A stretch of 64,000 nt of DNA from JAGNRR01 sp965230665 (GTDB lineage: Bacteria > Bacteroidota > Bacteroidia > Chitinophagales > Chitinophagaceae), in assembly GCA_965230665.1 (NCBI GenBank), contig CBDDLM010000004.1, positions 2,232,001 to 2,296,000 on the forward strand, given 5' to 3'. Of this stretch, positions 44,562 to 53,384 are shown one piece after another (the first letter of the stretch is position 1; each line of letters begins with the position of its first letter). The position numbers were made by a program, and so were the translations under genes. Under the pieces are notes generated by a model. It was given only the letters and a program-made list of their open reading frames with translations, was not told where the DNA came from and made no database searches.

Positions 44562-47500
44562 TTATCTGAGCAACGTAATGTTTCCTTTTTTAAATTTCTT
44601 ACTACCATCAAAGAAGGTTACATCCAGCAAATAACCATATGCATCCATTTCTTGTGGCTCTCCTTTATAAGTTCCGTCCCAACCTTCATATCGATCGTTC
44701 GTTTGGAATACAAGTTCGCCCCACCTGTTGTAGATCTTAAACGTCATGGTTTCAATGCCATAACCTAGTACACGGACAAGATCATTTACGCCATCTCCAT
44801 TCGGAGAGAATCCAGAAGGAACATCAACCAAAGGAATTACATTTCCTCTAACTGTTTGACATAAGGTGTCTGTACAACCAAACTCATTGGTCACACGAAG
44901 ACAAACTGTATAAAAACCATCGCGTTGGTAAATTTTTGTAGGGTTTTCATCTGTTGAAATTGTACCATCTCCAAAATCCCATTTGTAAATACTGCCGCCA
45001 GTAGATTGATTTTGGAACCTGAGCATAGTATTCGGAGTAGGGGGATTAGGGGTGTAGGTAAAGTCAGCCGTAGGGCTTCCAAAAACATGTAATGTTTTAG
45101 AAAAAGAATCTACAAGATTACAGGTATTCGGATTTGCAGATACCAACTTAACTGTGTATTGACCTGCTGCAGTATAAGAATGAGATGGGTTTGTAGCCGT
45201 TGATGTACCTCCGTCTCCAAATGTCCATGCCAAGCTAGAAGCATTGGTACTCATATCAGTAAAGTTCACATTAGCTGGTAAACAAACTGAGTCTGGGCAT
45301 TGAAACCCTGCCAATACCACGCTAGTAGAAAAATCAACTACTTGAGAAATACTATCCGGACTGTTACACGCTGCAGTGTCGGTAACCACTAAAGTAACTG
45401 TATATGATTGTGGAGCCGGGAAACTATGAATAGGTGGGTTTGCTCCATTGAATGTTGTGCCATCTCCAAAGTTCCAAGAGAATGTTGTGCCTGGGTTTGT
45501 CGGCCCATTATTAAAAGTAGTTGTGTTATTAAAGGTAGCGGTATATGGGTCACAGCTATCCACTTTGGTATGTGTAAAGCCAACTTGTATGGAATCGTTT
45601 AATACCACAATTTGAATTAAGTCTGTATCACTTGCGGTGGTACATCCGTTAGGGTTAATAGCAGTAAGGCTTGCCGTATATGTTCCAGGAGCTGTATATG
45701 TATGGCTCGGACTGACCGCTGTTGTGGTCGGGCTTCCATCCCCAAAATCCCATATAAATGAAGTAGCACTGGCACTATTATTTAAGAAATTAACAGTATG
45801 AGGAACACAGCCCCTTGTATTACCCCCTGCATCAGCATCCGCATCAGGATCTTGCAATTGAAAATCTATTTTGACGGCACCCAGATTACAGTTGGCACTT
45901 CCATTGGTTGTAGCATATGCCCCTGGAGTTGTTGGGAAACCAGCTGTATTACCACATGCCGCGCATATAGCCTGATAAATTACACCATTAGGGTCGAAAC
46001 GACTTGTACCTCCGTCTACATGTTCTCCTCCAACAAGTGCATTATTTAATCCAAAATAAGTAGCATATACAAGTGCGCTCATATCTCTATTCACTACGAA
46101 ATAGTAAAAATCACTACCATCTGTTGTTGTTTGTACAAAGCCAGTGGCATTAGGTGTAACAGGCAAACCTGTAGTAGAACCAGGGCTACCACCTGTAGGT
46201 CCACCCCAACCCGAAACATAAATATTTCCGCACCGATCTACTAAAAAAGCGGTAGGAGAAATATTCGTTGTTAAGGTTGATCCGTTACCAAAAACAGTTG
46301 AGATAAGAATGTTTGATAGGTTGTTATCCAGCTTTGTTATAAATTGGGGTGAGTTAGGGTTAGAATAAACTCCTGGTGTGGTAGGGTAAGCCCCCTGAGT
46401 TTGCCCCATAATAAATACATTGTTACTATCGTCGGTTTGTATTCCATATACCTGATCATAGGCATTAGTTCCGATAAAGGTAGAAGCAACTAGAGCTTTA
46501 GAACTTGCATTGAAACGAGCAACAAAACCATCAATACCACCACCATAGTTCTCATTCAAGACACCTGATGTAGAAGGAAAGTTTGAACTGGCTGTTCCAC
46601 CAGCAACATAAAGAACATTTGGATTGATTTTATCAAAGCTTAGTACATAACAGGCATCATCTGCGCTCCCACCGAAATAAGTACTCCATAAAAGATTCGA
46701 ACAATTTTGATTAAGCTCAAAGATGACACCATCTTGCATACCCGCGTTTGAAGATTGATGTGCATTAGGTGAGACTGGAAAGTTTGTCGATTGGGTCATA
46801 GCCGAAACGTAAATATTTCCACTACCATCAACGATTACTTCGGATTTAGCATCATCTCCGTAATTGTGTTTTAGACCAGGAAGATTTACATAAACTGGTG
46901 TTATATTAATACCGTCATCACCGCTCCCACCTATAAAGGTAGAGCCAACCATAGTACTACCTGTACTATCCAATACAAAAACAAAAATGTCAGAACCTCC
47001 ATTGTGAATGGCATCATGTGCATTGGCCGAAACTGGGAAGTTTGTCGAAAACGTTCTTCCCGCTATAATCAGGTTTCCAGATAATGTATCTACAATAATA
47101 CTGTGAGGTTGTTCATTATCCGTTCCACCTATATAAGTCGCATAGCGCAAGGATGAGCCCGAGGGGTCAAATTTAAGTACGGAGACATCTTGTGGTTGAC
47201 CACCACCTGAAATAGTGCTACCACCGGCATACGTCTGATCATAAGCTCCTGTAGTAACCGGGAAGCCAGTTAAAAGATTGAAGCCACCACCATAGTAGTT
47301 ACCAAATTGGTCATAAGTCGCCGTAGTACCCCAATTATCTCCAGTTGAGCCAGAAAAAGAACAAAAGACTAAAACTGGGTCTATAACCAGCTCTACCTTT
47401 TTATTATACCCTCTTGGGAACTTAAAAGATACTACATTGTCCTTAACCTTATAAGAACAAGGGACTTTTTTCCTTTCGCCATTTATCATCTGATATGCGT

Positions 47501-48089
47501 ATGGTTTAAGCTCCTGCATGTCGCCCAAACTTGTCTTTAGGATTAGATTTCCATTTTTTAAACTAAGGCCATCGGTACCAATATATTCCATTTGTATCTG
47601 ACTGGCATCTGTGTTCGGAGCAAGTATAATATCATACTTTAGCTTACCCTGATCAGAGTATATATGTGCGTCAACACCTTTGTATAAATCCTTATAATCT
47701 ACACTTAGGTGCGGGTAAATCTTAGATTTCCATCGTTTAGAATCGTTTCCTAAAAAGTAATTATAGTAGTGTTGTTGTTTTCGGTTTGCCTGAAATGTAT
47801 GATTCTTATTGGCGCCTAAGAAATTAACCTCATAGGCGTGAAAAAATAATTGTGGCGCCTTCTTGATTTCTCCATGCTTAAAGGCATGGATTTTATCATG
47901 ATTTTGGTGAGATGCCATATTTATTGTGTATCCTGCTTTTTGTAAGTAGATATCACCACTAGGTGTTTGAGCTTTATATTCAAAATCTTCAACCCATTGG
48001 CCTTTATTTTGAACAAACTCTATAGGATTCTGCGCACTCACAGAAAGTGTGCATAGCAAGAATATGGTAAAAAGAAGTTTACGTTGCAT
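44562..48089 (-). CDS. Giant SBBP/PKD protein with CHU_C (type B) T9SS sorting domain
   Basis: 1175 residues from ATG 48089, the start giving the signal peptide MQRKLLFTIFLLCTLSVSAQ. The N-terminal domain opens with IEFVQNKGQWVEDFEYKAQT, usual before SBBP propellers. Residues about 260-760 hold beta-propeller SBBP units (SSLRYATYIGGTDNEQPHSI, then AGRTFSTNFPVSANAHDA). Four PKD domains follow (IWDFGDGS, SWNFGDGT, AWTFGDGG, KWDFGDGT), each with a closing SHTYTAPGTYTASL-type strand. The C-terminus is the CHU_C domain: VPSGFSPNGDGVNDLV, FKIYNRWGELVFQ, GWDGTYKG and GNITLLR. It is probably a surface adhesin secreted by the T9SS through its operon partner PorP/SprF. Confidence 0.92.
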   Translation of the reverse strand: MQRKLLFTIFLLCTLSVSAQNPIEFVQNKGQWVEDFEYKAQTPSGDIYLQKAGYTINMASHQNHDKIHAFKHGEIKKAPQLFFHAYEVNFLGANKNHTFQANRKQQHYYNYFLGNDSKRWKSKIYPHLSVDYKDLYKGVDAHIYSDQGKLKYDIILAPNTDASQIQMEYIGTDGLSLKNGNLILKTSLGDMQELKPYAYQMINGERKKVPCSYKVKDNVVSFKFPRGYNKKVELVIDPVLVFCSFSGSTGDNWGTTATYDQFGNYYGGGFNLLTGFPVTTGAYDQTYAGGSTISGGGQPQDVSVLKFDPSGSSLRYATYIGGTDNEQPHSIIVDTLSGNLIIAGRTFSTNFPVSANAHDAIHNGGSDIFVFVLDSTGSTMVGSTFIGGSGDDGINITPVYVNLPGLKHNYGDDAKSEVIVDGSGNIYVSAMTQSTNFPVSPNAHQSSNAGMQDGVIFELNQNCSNLLWSTYFGGSADDACYVLSFDKINPNVLYVAGGTASSNFPSTSGVLNENYGGGIDGFVARFNASSKALVASTFIGTNAYDQVYGIQTDDSNNVFIMGQTQGAYPTTPGVYSNPNSPQFITKLDNNLSNILISTVFGNGSTLTTNISPTAFLVDRCGNIYVSGWGGPTGGSPGSTTGLPVTPNATGFVQTTTDGSDFYYFVVNRDMSALVYATYFGLNNALVGGEHVDGGTSRFDPNGVIYQAICAACGNTAGFPTTPGAYATTNGSANCNLGAVKIDFQLQDPDADADAGGNTRGCVPHTVNFLNNSASATSFIWDFGDGSPTTTAVSPSHTYTAPGTYTASLTAINPNGCTTASDTDLIQIVVLNDSIQVGFTHTKVDSCDPYTATFNNTTTFNNGPTNPGTTFSWNFGDGTTFNGANPPIHSFPAPQSYTVTLVVTDTAACNSPDSISQVVDFSTSVVLAGFQCPDSVCLPANVNFTDMSTNASSLAWTFGDGGTSTATNPSHSYTAAGQYTVKLVSANPNTCNLVDSFSKTLHVFGSPTADFTYTPNPPTPNTMLRFQNQSTGGSIYKWDFGDGTISTDENPTKIYQRDGFYTVCLRVTNEFGCTDTLCQTVRGNVIPLVDVPSGFSPNGDGVNDLVRVLGYGIETMTFKIYNRWGELVFQTNDRYEGWDGTYKGEPQEMDAYGYLLDVTFFDGSKKFKKGNITLLR

Positions 48090-48183
48090 TAAAAAACTCT
48101 TTAGGTATATAAATATAAGATTATTCCTTAACAAATGATTATAAGAAACTCACTTTATTGGGGCTAATCAAAAGACGCCAATT

Positions 48184-48216
48184 TTTGATACTTCGTTGGT
48201 TTGGGATGTAATTTTG
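48184..48216 (+). promoter_or_regulatory. Promoter of the NifU-like gene (TTTG-N21-TAATTTTG)
   Basis: TTTG at 48184-48187 and an exact TAnnTTTG at 48209-48216, only 4 bases before the first ATG. The in-frame ATG at 48230 is a realistic alternative start. Confidence 0.6.
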
Positions 48217-48220
48217 CAGT

Positions 48221-48823
48221 ATGGAAACAATGAATACAGATAAACTCGCTATAAGTATCTATACGGAGATGACTCCCAACCCAGAAACTTTGAAGTTTGT
48301 TGCGAATAAGCTTTTGTATCCCGGTAAGAGTGTAGAGTTCCTTAGCAAAGAAGAAACGACGTCATCTGCTTTAGCGAATGAACTATTTGGCTTCGACTAT
48401 GTAAAAGGTGTTTTTATCGCGAGTAACTTTGTAACACTTACGAAAAGTCCAGAAACTGATTGGAACGATGTGATACCCGAAATGCGCGAGTTTTTGAAGA
48501 ACTACTTGCAAGATGGAAAAGAGGTTGTGAACGAAGAGTTGGTTCCTAAGAAAAGTGATAATAACAATAATCAGATCAATGAAGATGATAGTGATGTCGT
48601 GAAACGAATCAAGGAACTTTTAGAAAATTATGTAAAACCGGCAGTAGAAATGGATGGTGGAGCTATTTCTTTTAAACGTTTTGAGGATGGTAAAGTAACT
48701 CTTCTGCTTCAAGGTTCTTGTAGCGGTTGTCCATCTTCTACAGTGACATTAAAGGCGGGTATCGAGGGTATGATGAAACGAATGATCCCGGAGGTAACAG
48801 AAGTTGAGGCTGAAGCAGATTAG
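48221..48823 (+). CDS. NifU-like Fe-S cluster scaffold (Nfu type)
   Basis: 200 residues. The N-terminal Nfu domain is shown by ISIYTEMTPNPETLKFVANK and ELFGFDYVKGVFIASNFVTL. The C-terminal NifU domain (about 120-200) has IKELLENYVKPAVEMDGGAI and the cluster ligands in GSCSGCPSSTVTLKAGIE (CxxC). A low-complexity acidic linker lies between. The protein assembles or delivers [4Fe-4S] clusters in the cytoplasm. If transcription starts about 4 bases after the -7 element, the first ATG would be leaderless; the second ATG (48230) gives MNTDKLAIS. A terminator follows. Confidence 0.93.
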   Translation: METMNTDKLAISIYTEMTPNPETLKFVANKLLYPGKSVEFLSKEETTSSALANELFGFDYVKGVFIASNFVTLTKSPETDWNDVIPEMREFLKNYLQDGKEVVNEELVPKKSDNNNNQINEDDSDVVKRIKELLENYVKPAVEMDGGAISFKRFEDGKVTLLLQGSCSGCPSSTVTLKAGIEGMMKRMIPEVTEVEAEAD

Positions 48824-48845
48824 TCGGGACTGCCTAGAGAATTTT

Positions 48846-48873
48846 AAAGAACCATGAAAATGGTTCTTTTTTT
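48846..48873 (+). terminator. Rho-independent terminator
   Basis: A 10-bp perfect stem (AAAGAACCAT with ATGGTTCTTT), a GAAA tetraloop and a T-run lie 22 bases after the NifU-like stop codon. Confidence 0.92.
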
Positions 48874-48899
48874 ATTTATAATAATTCATTACAAGTTTT

Positions 48900-48907
48900 T
48901 ACATTTG
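48900..48907 (+). promoter_or_regulatory. TAnnTTTG promoter element of rpoN (TACATTTG)
   Basis: An exact match 9 bases before the rpoN ATG; no good upstream TTTG was found. Confidence 0.5.
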
Positions 48908-48916
48908 TTATAACCA

Positions 48917-50419
48917 ATGGCACAAAGCTTACGACAAACGCAGTCGCAAACTCTAAAACTATCGCCTCAGCAAATACAGCTTATGAAATTGCTGCAAGTG
49001 CCGACCGTTAGCTTAGAAGAGCGAATAGATATTGAAATACAAGAGAACCCGGCCCTAGAATATAAAGAGGAGGGGGAAGAAAAAACGCTTGAAGAAAAAA
49101 CACAACAAGAGGTTCAAGATGAATTTAAGGCTGATGATAATGATGATTATGTAAATGATTATGATGACTACGGCAATGTTGATGTCAGCAGTTATCTAGG
49201 AGAAGCTGATGCAACACCCGCCTATAAGTATGCTGATAACTATTACGATCAGGATGCAGATGATGAAAAGGCACCCACGGTTCAACACAAGTTGGAGAAA
49301 ACATTTAGAGAACATTTAAAGTCGCAGATAGAATTACTTGAACTAAAAGATGCGGAGAAATTAGTCGCTGATTTCTTAGTAGGCAGTGTAGATGATGACG
49401 GTTATTTAAGAAGAGATCTAAAGGCCTTGCAAGATGACCTAGCCTTTCGCCAAAACATTCATATTGATGATCCAAGTTTGATCTATATTCTTGAGCGCGT
49501 AAAAGAGATGGAGCCTGCTGGGGTATTTGCTTGTGATTTAAAAGAATGTCTTCTTTTGCAATTACAACGGAAAACAGCTACGGAGTCTCGTTTACTGGCT
49601 GTAAAGGTTTTAGAAAACTACTTTGATGAGTTTTCTAAAAAACATTACAAAAAGATAATAAGAGGCCTTCATGTTGATGAAAGTAAAATGAAGGAGGTCA
49701 TTGATGAGATTTTAAAACTGAACCCAAAACCTGGTGGGGATCATTCGGCATCGAGTAGTAAGGCGGCCACATTTATGGTGCCAGACTTCACCATTATCAA
49801 TGTAGACGGAGAACTAGAACTTCAACTAAATGCACGTAATGCACCTGAGCTAAAAGTGTCTGGCAGTTATAGGAATATGCTGGAATCTTATCAAGAGAGT
49901 AAGAAAAAAACCAAAGAGCAAAAGGAAGCAGTAATGTTTATAAAGCAGAAGATCGATTCTGCAAAGTGGTTTATCGATGCCATTAAGCAACGTCAGCAAA
50001 CGCTTACGATGACCATGGATACCATTATGCGCTTGCAAGAAAAGTTTTTTCTTACAGGAGATGAAACAAATATTAGGCCAATGATATTGAAGGATATTGC
50101 CGACCGAACAGGCTTTGATATCTCTACGATCTCCCGTGTTGTAAATAGCAAGTTTGTTCAAACTGAATTTGGTACATTTAAATTAAAATTTTTCTTTTCG
50201 GAAAGCCTTACAACAACAGATGGGGATGATGTCTCCACAAAAGAAGTGAAGAAAATTTTACAAGATATTATTAGCGAGGAATCAAAAAAGAAACCATTGA
50301 GTGATGAAAAACTAACGAATCTTTTAAAGGAAAAAGGTTACAACATTGCTCGGCGGACAGTAGCAAAATATCGTGAACAATTGAATATACCAGTGGCACG
50401 TTTAAGAAAGGAATTGTAA
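48917..50419 (+). CDS. rpoN: RNA polymerase sigma-54 factor
   Basis: 500 residues. The Gln/Leu-rich activator-interacting region I is plain (LRQTQSQTLKLSPQQIQLMK, LEERIDIEIQENPALEY), followed by an acidic region II with Asp/Tyr-rich low complexity (about 60-115). The core-binding domain follows (about 130-320, VGSVDDDGYLRRDL, EPAGVFACDLKECLLLQL). The DNA-binding region carries a helix-turn-helix (ADRTGFDISTISRVVNSKFV) and the RpoN box ARRTVAKYRE near residue 478. It directs RNA polymerase to -24/-12 promoters and needs AAA+ activators, none of which is encoded here. Two sigma-54-like elements lie upstream of giant secreted-protein genes in this window. Confidence 0.97.
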   Translation: MAQSLRQTQSQTLKLSPQQIQLMKLLQVPTVSLEERIDIEIQENPALEYKEEGEEKTLEEKTQQEVQDEFKADDNDDYVNDYDDYGNVDVSSYLGEADATPAYKYADNYYDQDADDEKAPTVQHKLEKTFREHLKSQIELLELKDAEKLVADFLVGSVDDDGYLRRDLKALQDDLAFRQNIHIDDPSLIYILERVKEMEPAGVFACDLKECLLLQLQRKTATESRLLAVKVLENYFDEFSKKHYKKIIRGLHVDESKMKEVIDEILKLNPKPGGDHSASSSKAATFMVPDFTIINVDGELELQLNARNAPELKVSGSYRNMLESYQESKKKTKEQKEAVMFIKQKIDSAKWFIDAIKQRQQTLTMTMDTIMRLQEKFFLTGDETNIRPMILKDIADRTGFDISTISRVVNSKFVQTEFGTFKLKFFFSESLTTTDGDDVSTKEVKKILQDIISEESKKKPLSDEKLTNLLKEKGYNIARRTVAKYREQLNIPVARLRKEL

Positions 50420-50430
50420 CTTTAACTAGA

Positions 50431-50835
50431 ATGAAAAAAGATTGGAAATATTACCTTGAGCGAACCCTGTCAATTATTGCCGCTGTAATTCTATTGCAAA
50501 CACTTTATTTCAAGTTTACTGCACATCCTACTAGTGTAGCGTTGTTTACTGAATTAGGCGTCGAACCATGGGGTAGAATAGGAACTGGTATTTTAGAGTT
50601 ACTTGCAGGGGGATTATTACTTTTTAGAAGAGTTTCTTATCATGGAGCACTGTTAGCCTTTGGACTTATGTTAGGTGCGATTCTGTCCCATGTCGGTAAG
50701 ATTGGTATCAAGTTTCAGGGAGATTATGAGTTATTTACTTTCGCCGTAGTCGTATTCGTGGCAAGCGTGCTGATCTTATTATTAAGAAAAGACGAAATCC
50801 AAGCATTTATAGCTGAGGTTAAAAAAAGTAGTTAG
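50431..50835 (+). CDS. DoxX family membrane protein
   Basis: 134 residues with four predicted helices (LSIIAAVILLQTLYFKF, GTGILELLAGGLLLF, HGALLAFGLMLGAILSHV, FTFAVVVFVASVLILLL). The Y-FKF-A-P-S motif after helix 1 and the ILELLAGGLLL helix match DoxX-type proteins of Bacteroidota. The function is unknown; relatives are linked to redox or thiosulfate metabolism. It begins 11 bp after rpoN, so it may be cotranscribed. Its last codons form one arm of a hairpin shared with the convergent gene. Confidence 0.85.
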   Translation: MKKDWKYYLERTLSIIAAVILLQTLYFKFTAHPTSVALFTELGVEPWGRIGTGILELLAGGLLLFRRVSYHGALLAFGLMLGAILSHVGKIGIKFQGDYELFTFAVVVFVASVLILLLRKDEIQAFIAEVKKSS

Positions 50836-50856
50836 TACATTATGCACTAACTACTT
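50826..50856 (-). terminator. Terminator hairpin overlapping the end of the DoxX gene
   Basis: An 11-bp perfect stem (AAGTAGTTAGT with ACTAACTACTT) contains the DoxX stop codon. On the minus strand the stem is followed by a T-run (the DoxX Lys codons read antisense), so it should terminate the VWA gene; on the plus strand the T-run is missing. Confidence 0.6.
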
Positions 50857-50883
50857 CTGGTTCATTTTGGAAAATTCCTTGTA

Positions 50884-52314
50884 CTATTTTTTTCTTCTGA
50901 TCTGATAGTTCATACTCTTATTGGCTTTTTGGATATATTTTCTTTCAGTTTCGGTACGAGATTCAATATCACGAATTTCGTTGTCGTATGAATCATTGGC
51001 CTGTTGAGCGCGTTGTAGTTCTTGAGATTTTTTAACCAATTTTGATTTGCTGGAGATATAGTTTTTAGTTTCTTTTACCATAGCACGCCCTTTGGCGTAG
51101 TCTCCTCGATCAATAGCTTGCATGGCCATTTCCATCTTGTAATTAGCCTTGTTTAGCACAACTTGTGCGTCAACCCACTCACTGAAATTTTCGTTATAAA
51201 CAGATGCTCGATTTGTATAGTTCTGATAGTTATTTAATGCCATGCTTTTGTTTCGCTTGGTACTCGCTTGTCTATAGGATAAACGCGTTCTGAATGCTAA
51301 TCGATTTGGCATATTATTAGGGTTAATTCTATACTTAAGTAATATTCCCTTTGTCTCTTTAGAAAAAACATCGTTTAATTTAATGCTAACCTGATTCCCT
51401 TTTTGTGTGTGTAAGTAACCATACACCTTCTGAACTCTTACTGAATTAGGAACAGTAATATTCAACATAGTATTTTGAGCAACAACTTCCATCAAACCAT
51501 TAAGTTCTTTACGGAAAATTCCTGCTATTTCTCCAGGTTTTTCTATGAAATAATAGTTCCCATTTCCACTTTCCGCCATAGCGGTCATAAGATCCTCATT
51601 ATAGTCGTTGCCTACACCAAAGGTTGAGATAGCTATGTTGTCTTCACGAAACTTTCCTTGAACAATTCTTTTAATTTTTTTAGGATCAGTAATACCTTCA
51701 TTTGCCAATCCATCACTTAACAATAAGACTCTATTGATATATCCAGATCGGTAGTATTTATTGACTTGTTGATACCCTCTCATGGCTCCACCCATGAGAT
51801 TTGTAGATCCACGATCTTGAATGCCATCTATTTTTCTTTTGATGTCAGATTTATTAGACACTCGAGCCTGATGGTGTAATGTGGTCACATTCTGATCATA
51901 AATAATAATAGAAAGGTAGTCGTTGCTATTCAGATTATCTACAATATGCTTTGCTGCTTTTTTAGCATTTCTAATTTTTTCACCGCTCATAGAGCCACTT
52001 CTGTCTATGACAACAGATAGATTCATGGCAGGCCTTGTATAATCCATATTCCTGAAATGATCTGCTTCAATTTCTACATAGTAGAAACCTTCGTTTCTTT
52101 GGTTTGTAAAGTAGTCATTTTGAAAGCCAGATGAAAGCCGAATTAATCCGCTTTTCGTGGTTTTCTTAGATTGTCCATGATACTTTATTTCTGGAATAGG
52201 TTCTGGAAAATCTTCATCAAGATCATGTTTGACGGGGTTATAAAAAGAGGATAAAGTTAGTAAGCCTGCCAGCCCTAATAGGGGAAGCATGGCTAATAAT
52301 AGTTTACGATTCAT
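50884..52314 (-). CDS. VWA-domain protein with N-terminal membrane anchor
   Basis: 476 residues. An N-terminal hydrophobic segment (LLLAMLPLLGLAGLLTLSSF) lacks a lipobox Cys and probably anchors or exports the protein. The von Willebrand factor A domain (about 95-275) has a complete MIDAS: DRSGSMS, the Thr of RGSTNLMGG and the Asp of LLLSDGLANEG. A beta-rich domain (about 285-360) follows, then a Lys-rich helical/coiled-coil C-terminus (about 370-476). A role in metal-dependent protein-protein contacts in the envelope is likely; the partner is unknown. No MoxR ATPase, the common companion, is adjacent. Confidence 0.88.
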   Translation of the reverse strand: MNRKLLLAMLPLLGLAGLLTLSSFYNPVKHDLDEDFPEPIPEIKYHGQSKKTTKSGLIRLSSGFQNDYFTNQRNEGFYYVEIEADHFRNMDYTRPAMNLSVVIDRSGSMSGEKIRNAKKAAKHIVDNLNSNDYLSIIIYDQNVTTLHHQARVSNKSDIKRKIDGIQDRGSTNLMGGAMRGYQQVNKYYRSGYINRVLLLSDGLANEGITDPKKIKRIVQGKFREDNIAISTFGVGNDYNEDLMTAMAESGNGNYYFIEKPGEIAGIFRKELNGLMEVVAQNTMLNITVPNSVRVQKVYGYLHTQKGNQVSIKLNDVFSKETKGILLKYRINPNNMPNRLAFRTRLSYRQASTKRNKSMALNNYQNYTNRASVYNENFSEWVDAQVVLNKANYKMEMAMQAIDRGDYAKGRAMVKETKNYISSKSKLVKKSQELQRAQQANDSYDNEIRDIESRTETERKYIQKANKSMNYQIRRKK

Positions 52315-52401
52315 GTTTTTTGTTTTGTGATTTCTTATGAGATGATCTCAAGAGGGATTTTCCACAAAACTTTTTTAAATTTATTTTCTGATCTGCTCGG
52401 G

Positions 52402-53340
52402 CTACTCATTCACATATGCTACCACGGCTATTTTGTTGGCTACAGGTGATACGGCAATACGGTATACATTGTATAGCTTATAGTGGTTCAGGTCAAAGAG
52501 CGCTTGCCAATTTTTTGAAGTATGATCCATAACATTTTTCTTCCAATATATAAATCCATCTTTAGCCATTACGATATGTTTGCTTCGGATAAAAGCAAAA
52601 TCCTCAGCACCCGGTACGACTTCAGAGATGATCTTGTCCGGTTCAATATATTCATATTGTCTATTCCCAAGTCGTTTATTATTTAAAAGCTTGATCGTCC
52701 AGTTCGAACTATCCCGCTTATCCACATAAAGGATCCTGCCTCTATTGTTTACAATACAGCGTCCTATATTATCATAAATGCGATCATGCTTATTATAGGG
52801 GAAATTATGTTTCATAAAAGAGAAAGGTTTAGTTACATGAAACGCCAATAAATCAATTTGGCTTTTCCAGCAATAATATCCGAAGGTTTTTATTTCAGGA
52901 AACAAGATTGTGGGATGCTTACCCTTTAAATTATAAGTGCACATATTTTGGGTAACGGTATCTTTTGCTACGCGAATACATGAAATTTTTGTTAGGTCCG
53001 GAGTTAGCATAGGTGAATATTCAGCCTCATCCTTGGTGTCTGTGAGTTGTTTTATTTTATTTCTTTTTCTATTGAAGTAATATTGGTAAATATCTGTTTT
53101 GCCATTTTTTTTGCCGTTACTCACAAAATACATACTTGTACCGTCTTGTGAGAAGAAGGGTTGGTTATTATATCCGTTACCCATCTTTACTCGAATGGGG
53201 TGGCTAATACTATAACCTGTTTCACTTGCTTTGAGATCAAAGACCCAAATTTCAGTTTTGGGTAATTGTGCAGAGGTAACTGATGATAACATAAGAAAGC
53301 CGCAAACGAATAAAGCCGTCCTCATTGAAGTTGTTTTCAT
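52402..53340 (-). CDS. Secreted TolB/PD40-like propeller protein, function unknown
   Basis: 312 residues from ATG 53340, which gives the signal peptide MRTALFVCGFLMLSSVTSAQ preceded by five residues; the frame is open upstream into the adenine deaminase end. Propeller-type motifs are NQPFFSQDGTSMYFVS, AEYSPMLTPDLTKISCIRV, IYQYYFNRKRNKIKQLTDT and RIAVSPVANKIAVVAYV, resembling WD40-like PD40 repeats as in TolB. It carries no T9SS sorting domain, so it is probably periplasmic. The gene overlaps or nearly follows ade on the same strand. Confidence 0.72.
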   Translation of the reverse strand: MKTTSMRTALFVCGFLMLSSVTSAQLPKTEIWVFDLKASETGYSISHPIRVKMGNGYNNQPFFSQDGTSMYFVSNGKKNGKTDIYQYYFNRKRNKIKQLTDTKDEAEYSPMLTPDLTKISCIRVAKDTVTQNMCTYNLKGKHPTILFPEIKTFGYYCWKSQIDLLAFHVTKPFSFMKHNFPYNKHDRIYDNIGRCIVNNRGRILYVDKRDSSNWTIKLLNNKRLGNRQYEYIEPDKIISEVVPGAEDFAFIRSKHIVMAKDGFIYWKKNVMDHTSKNWQALFDLNHYKLYNVYRIAVSPVANKIAVVAYVNE

Positions 53341-53384
53341 CAAAAATAGAGCATGTATGCCCCAATGTTTAGTTCTTTGAGTAA

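Noticed and set aside
48160..48190. TTGGCG..TTTTGA on the minus strand upstream of the SBBP/PKD protein, seen as a sigma-54 candidate
   Set aside because: The distance from GG to the second element is 8 bases rather than 10 and the -12 part lacks GC or GT.
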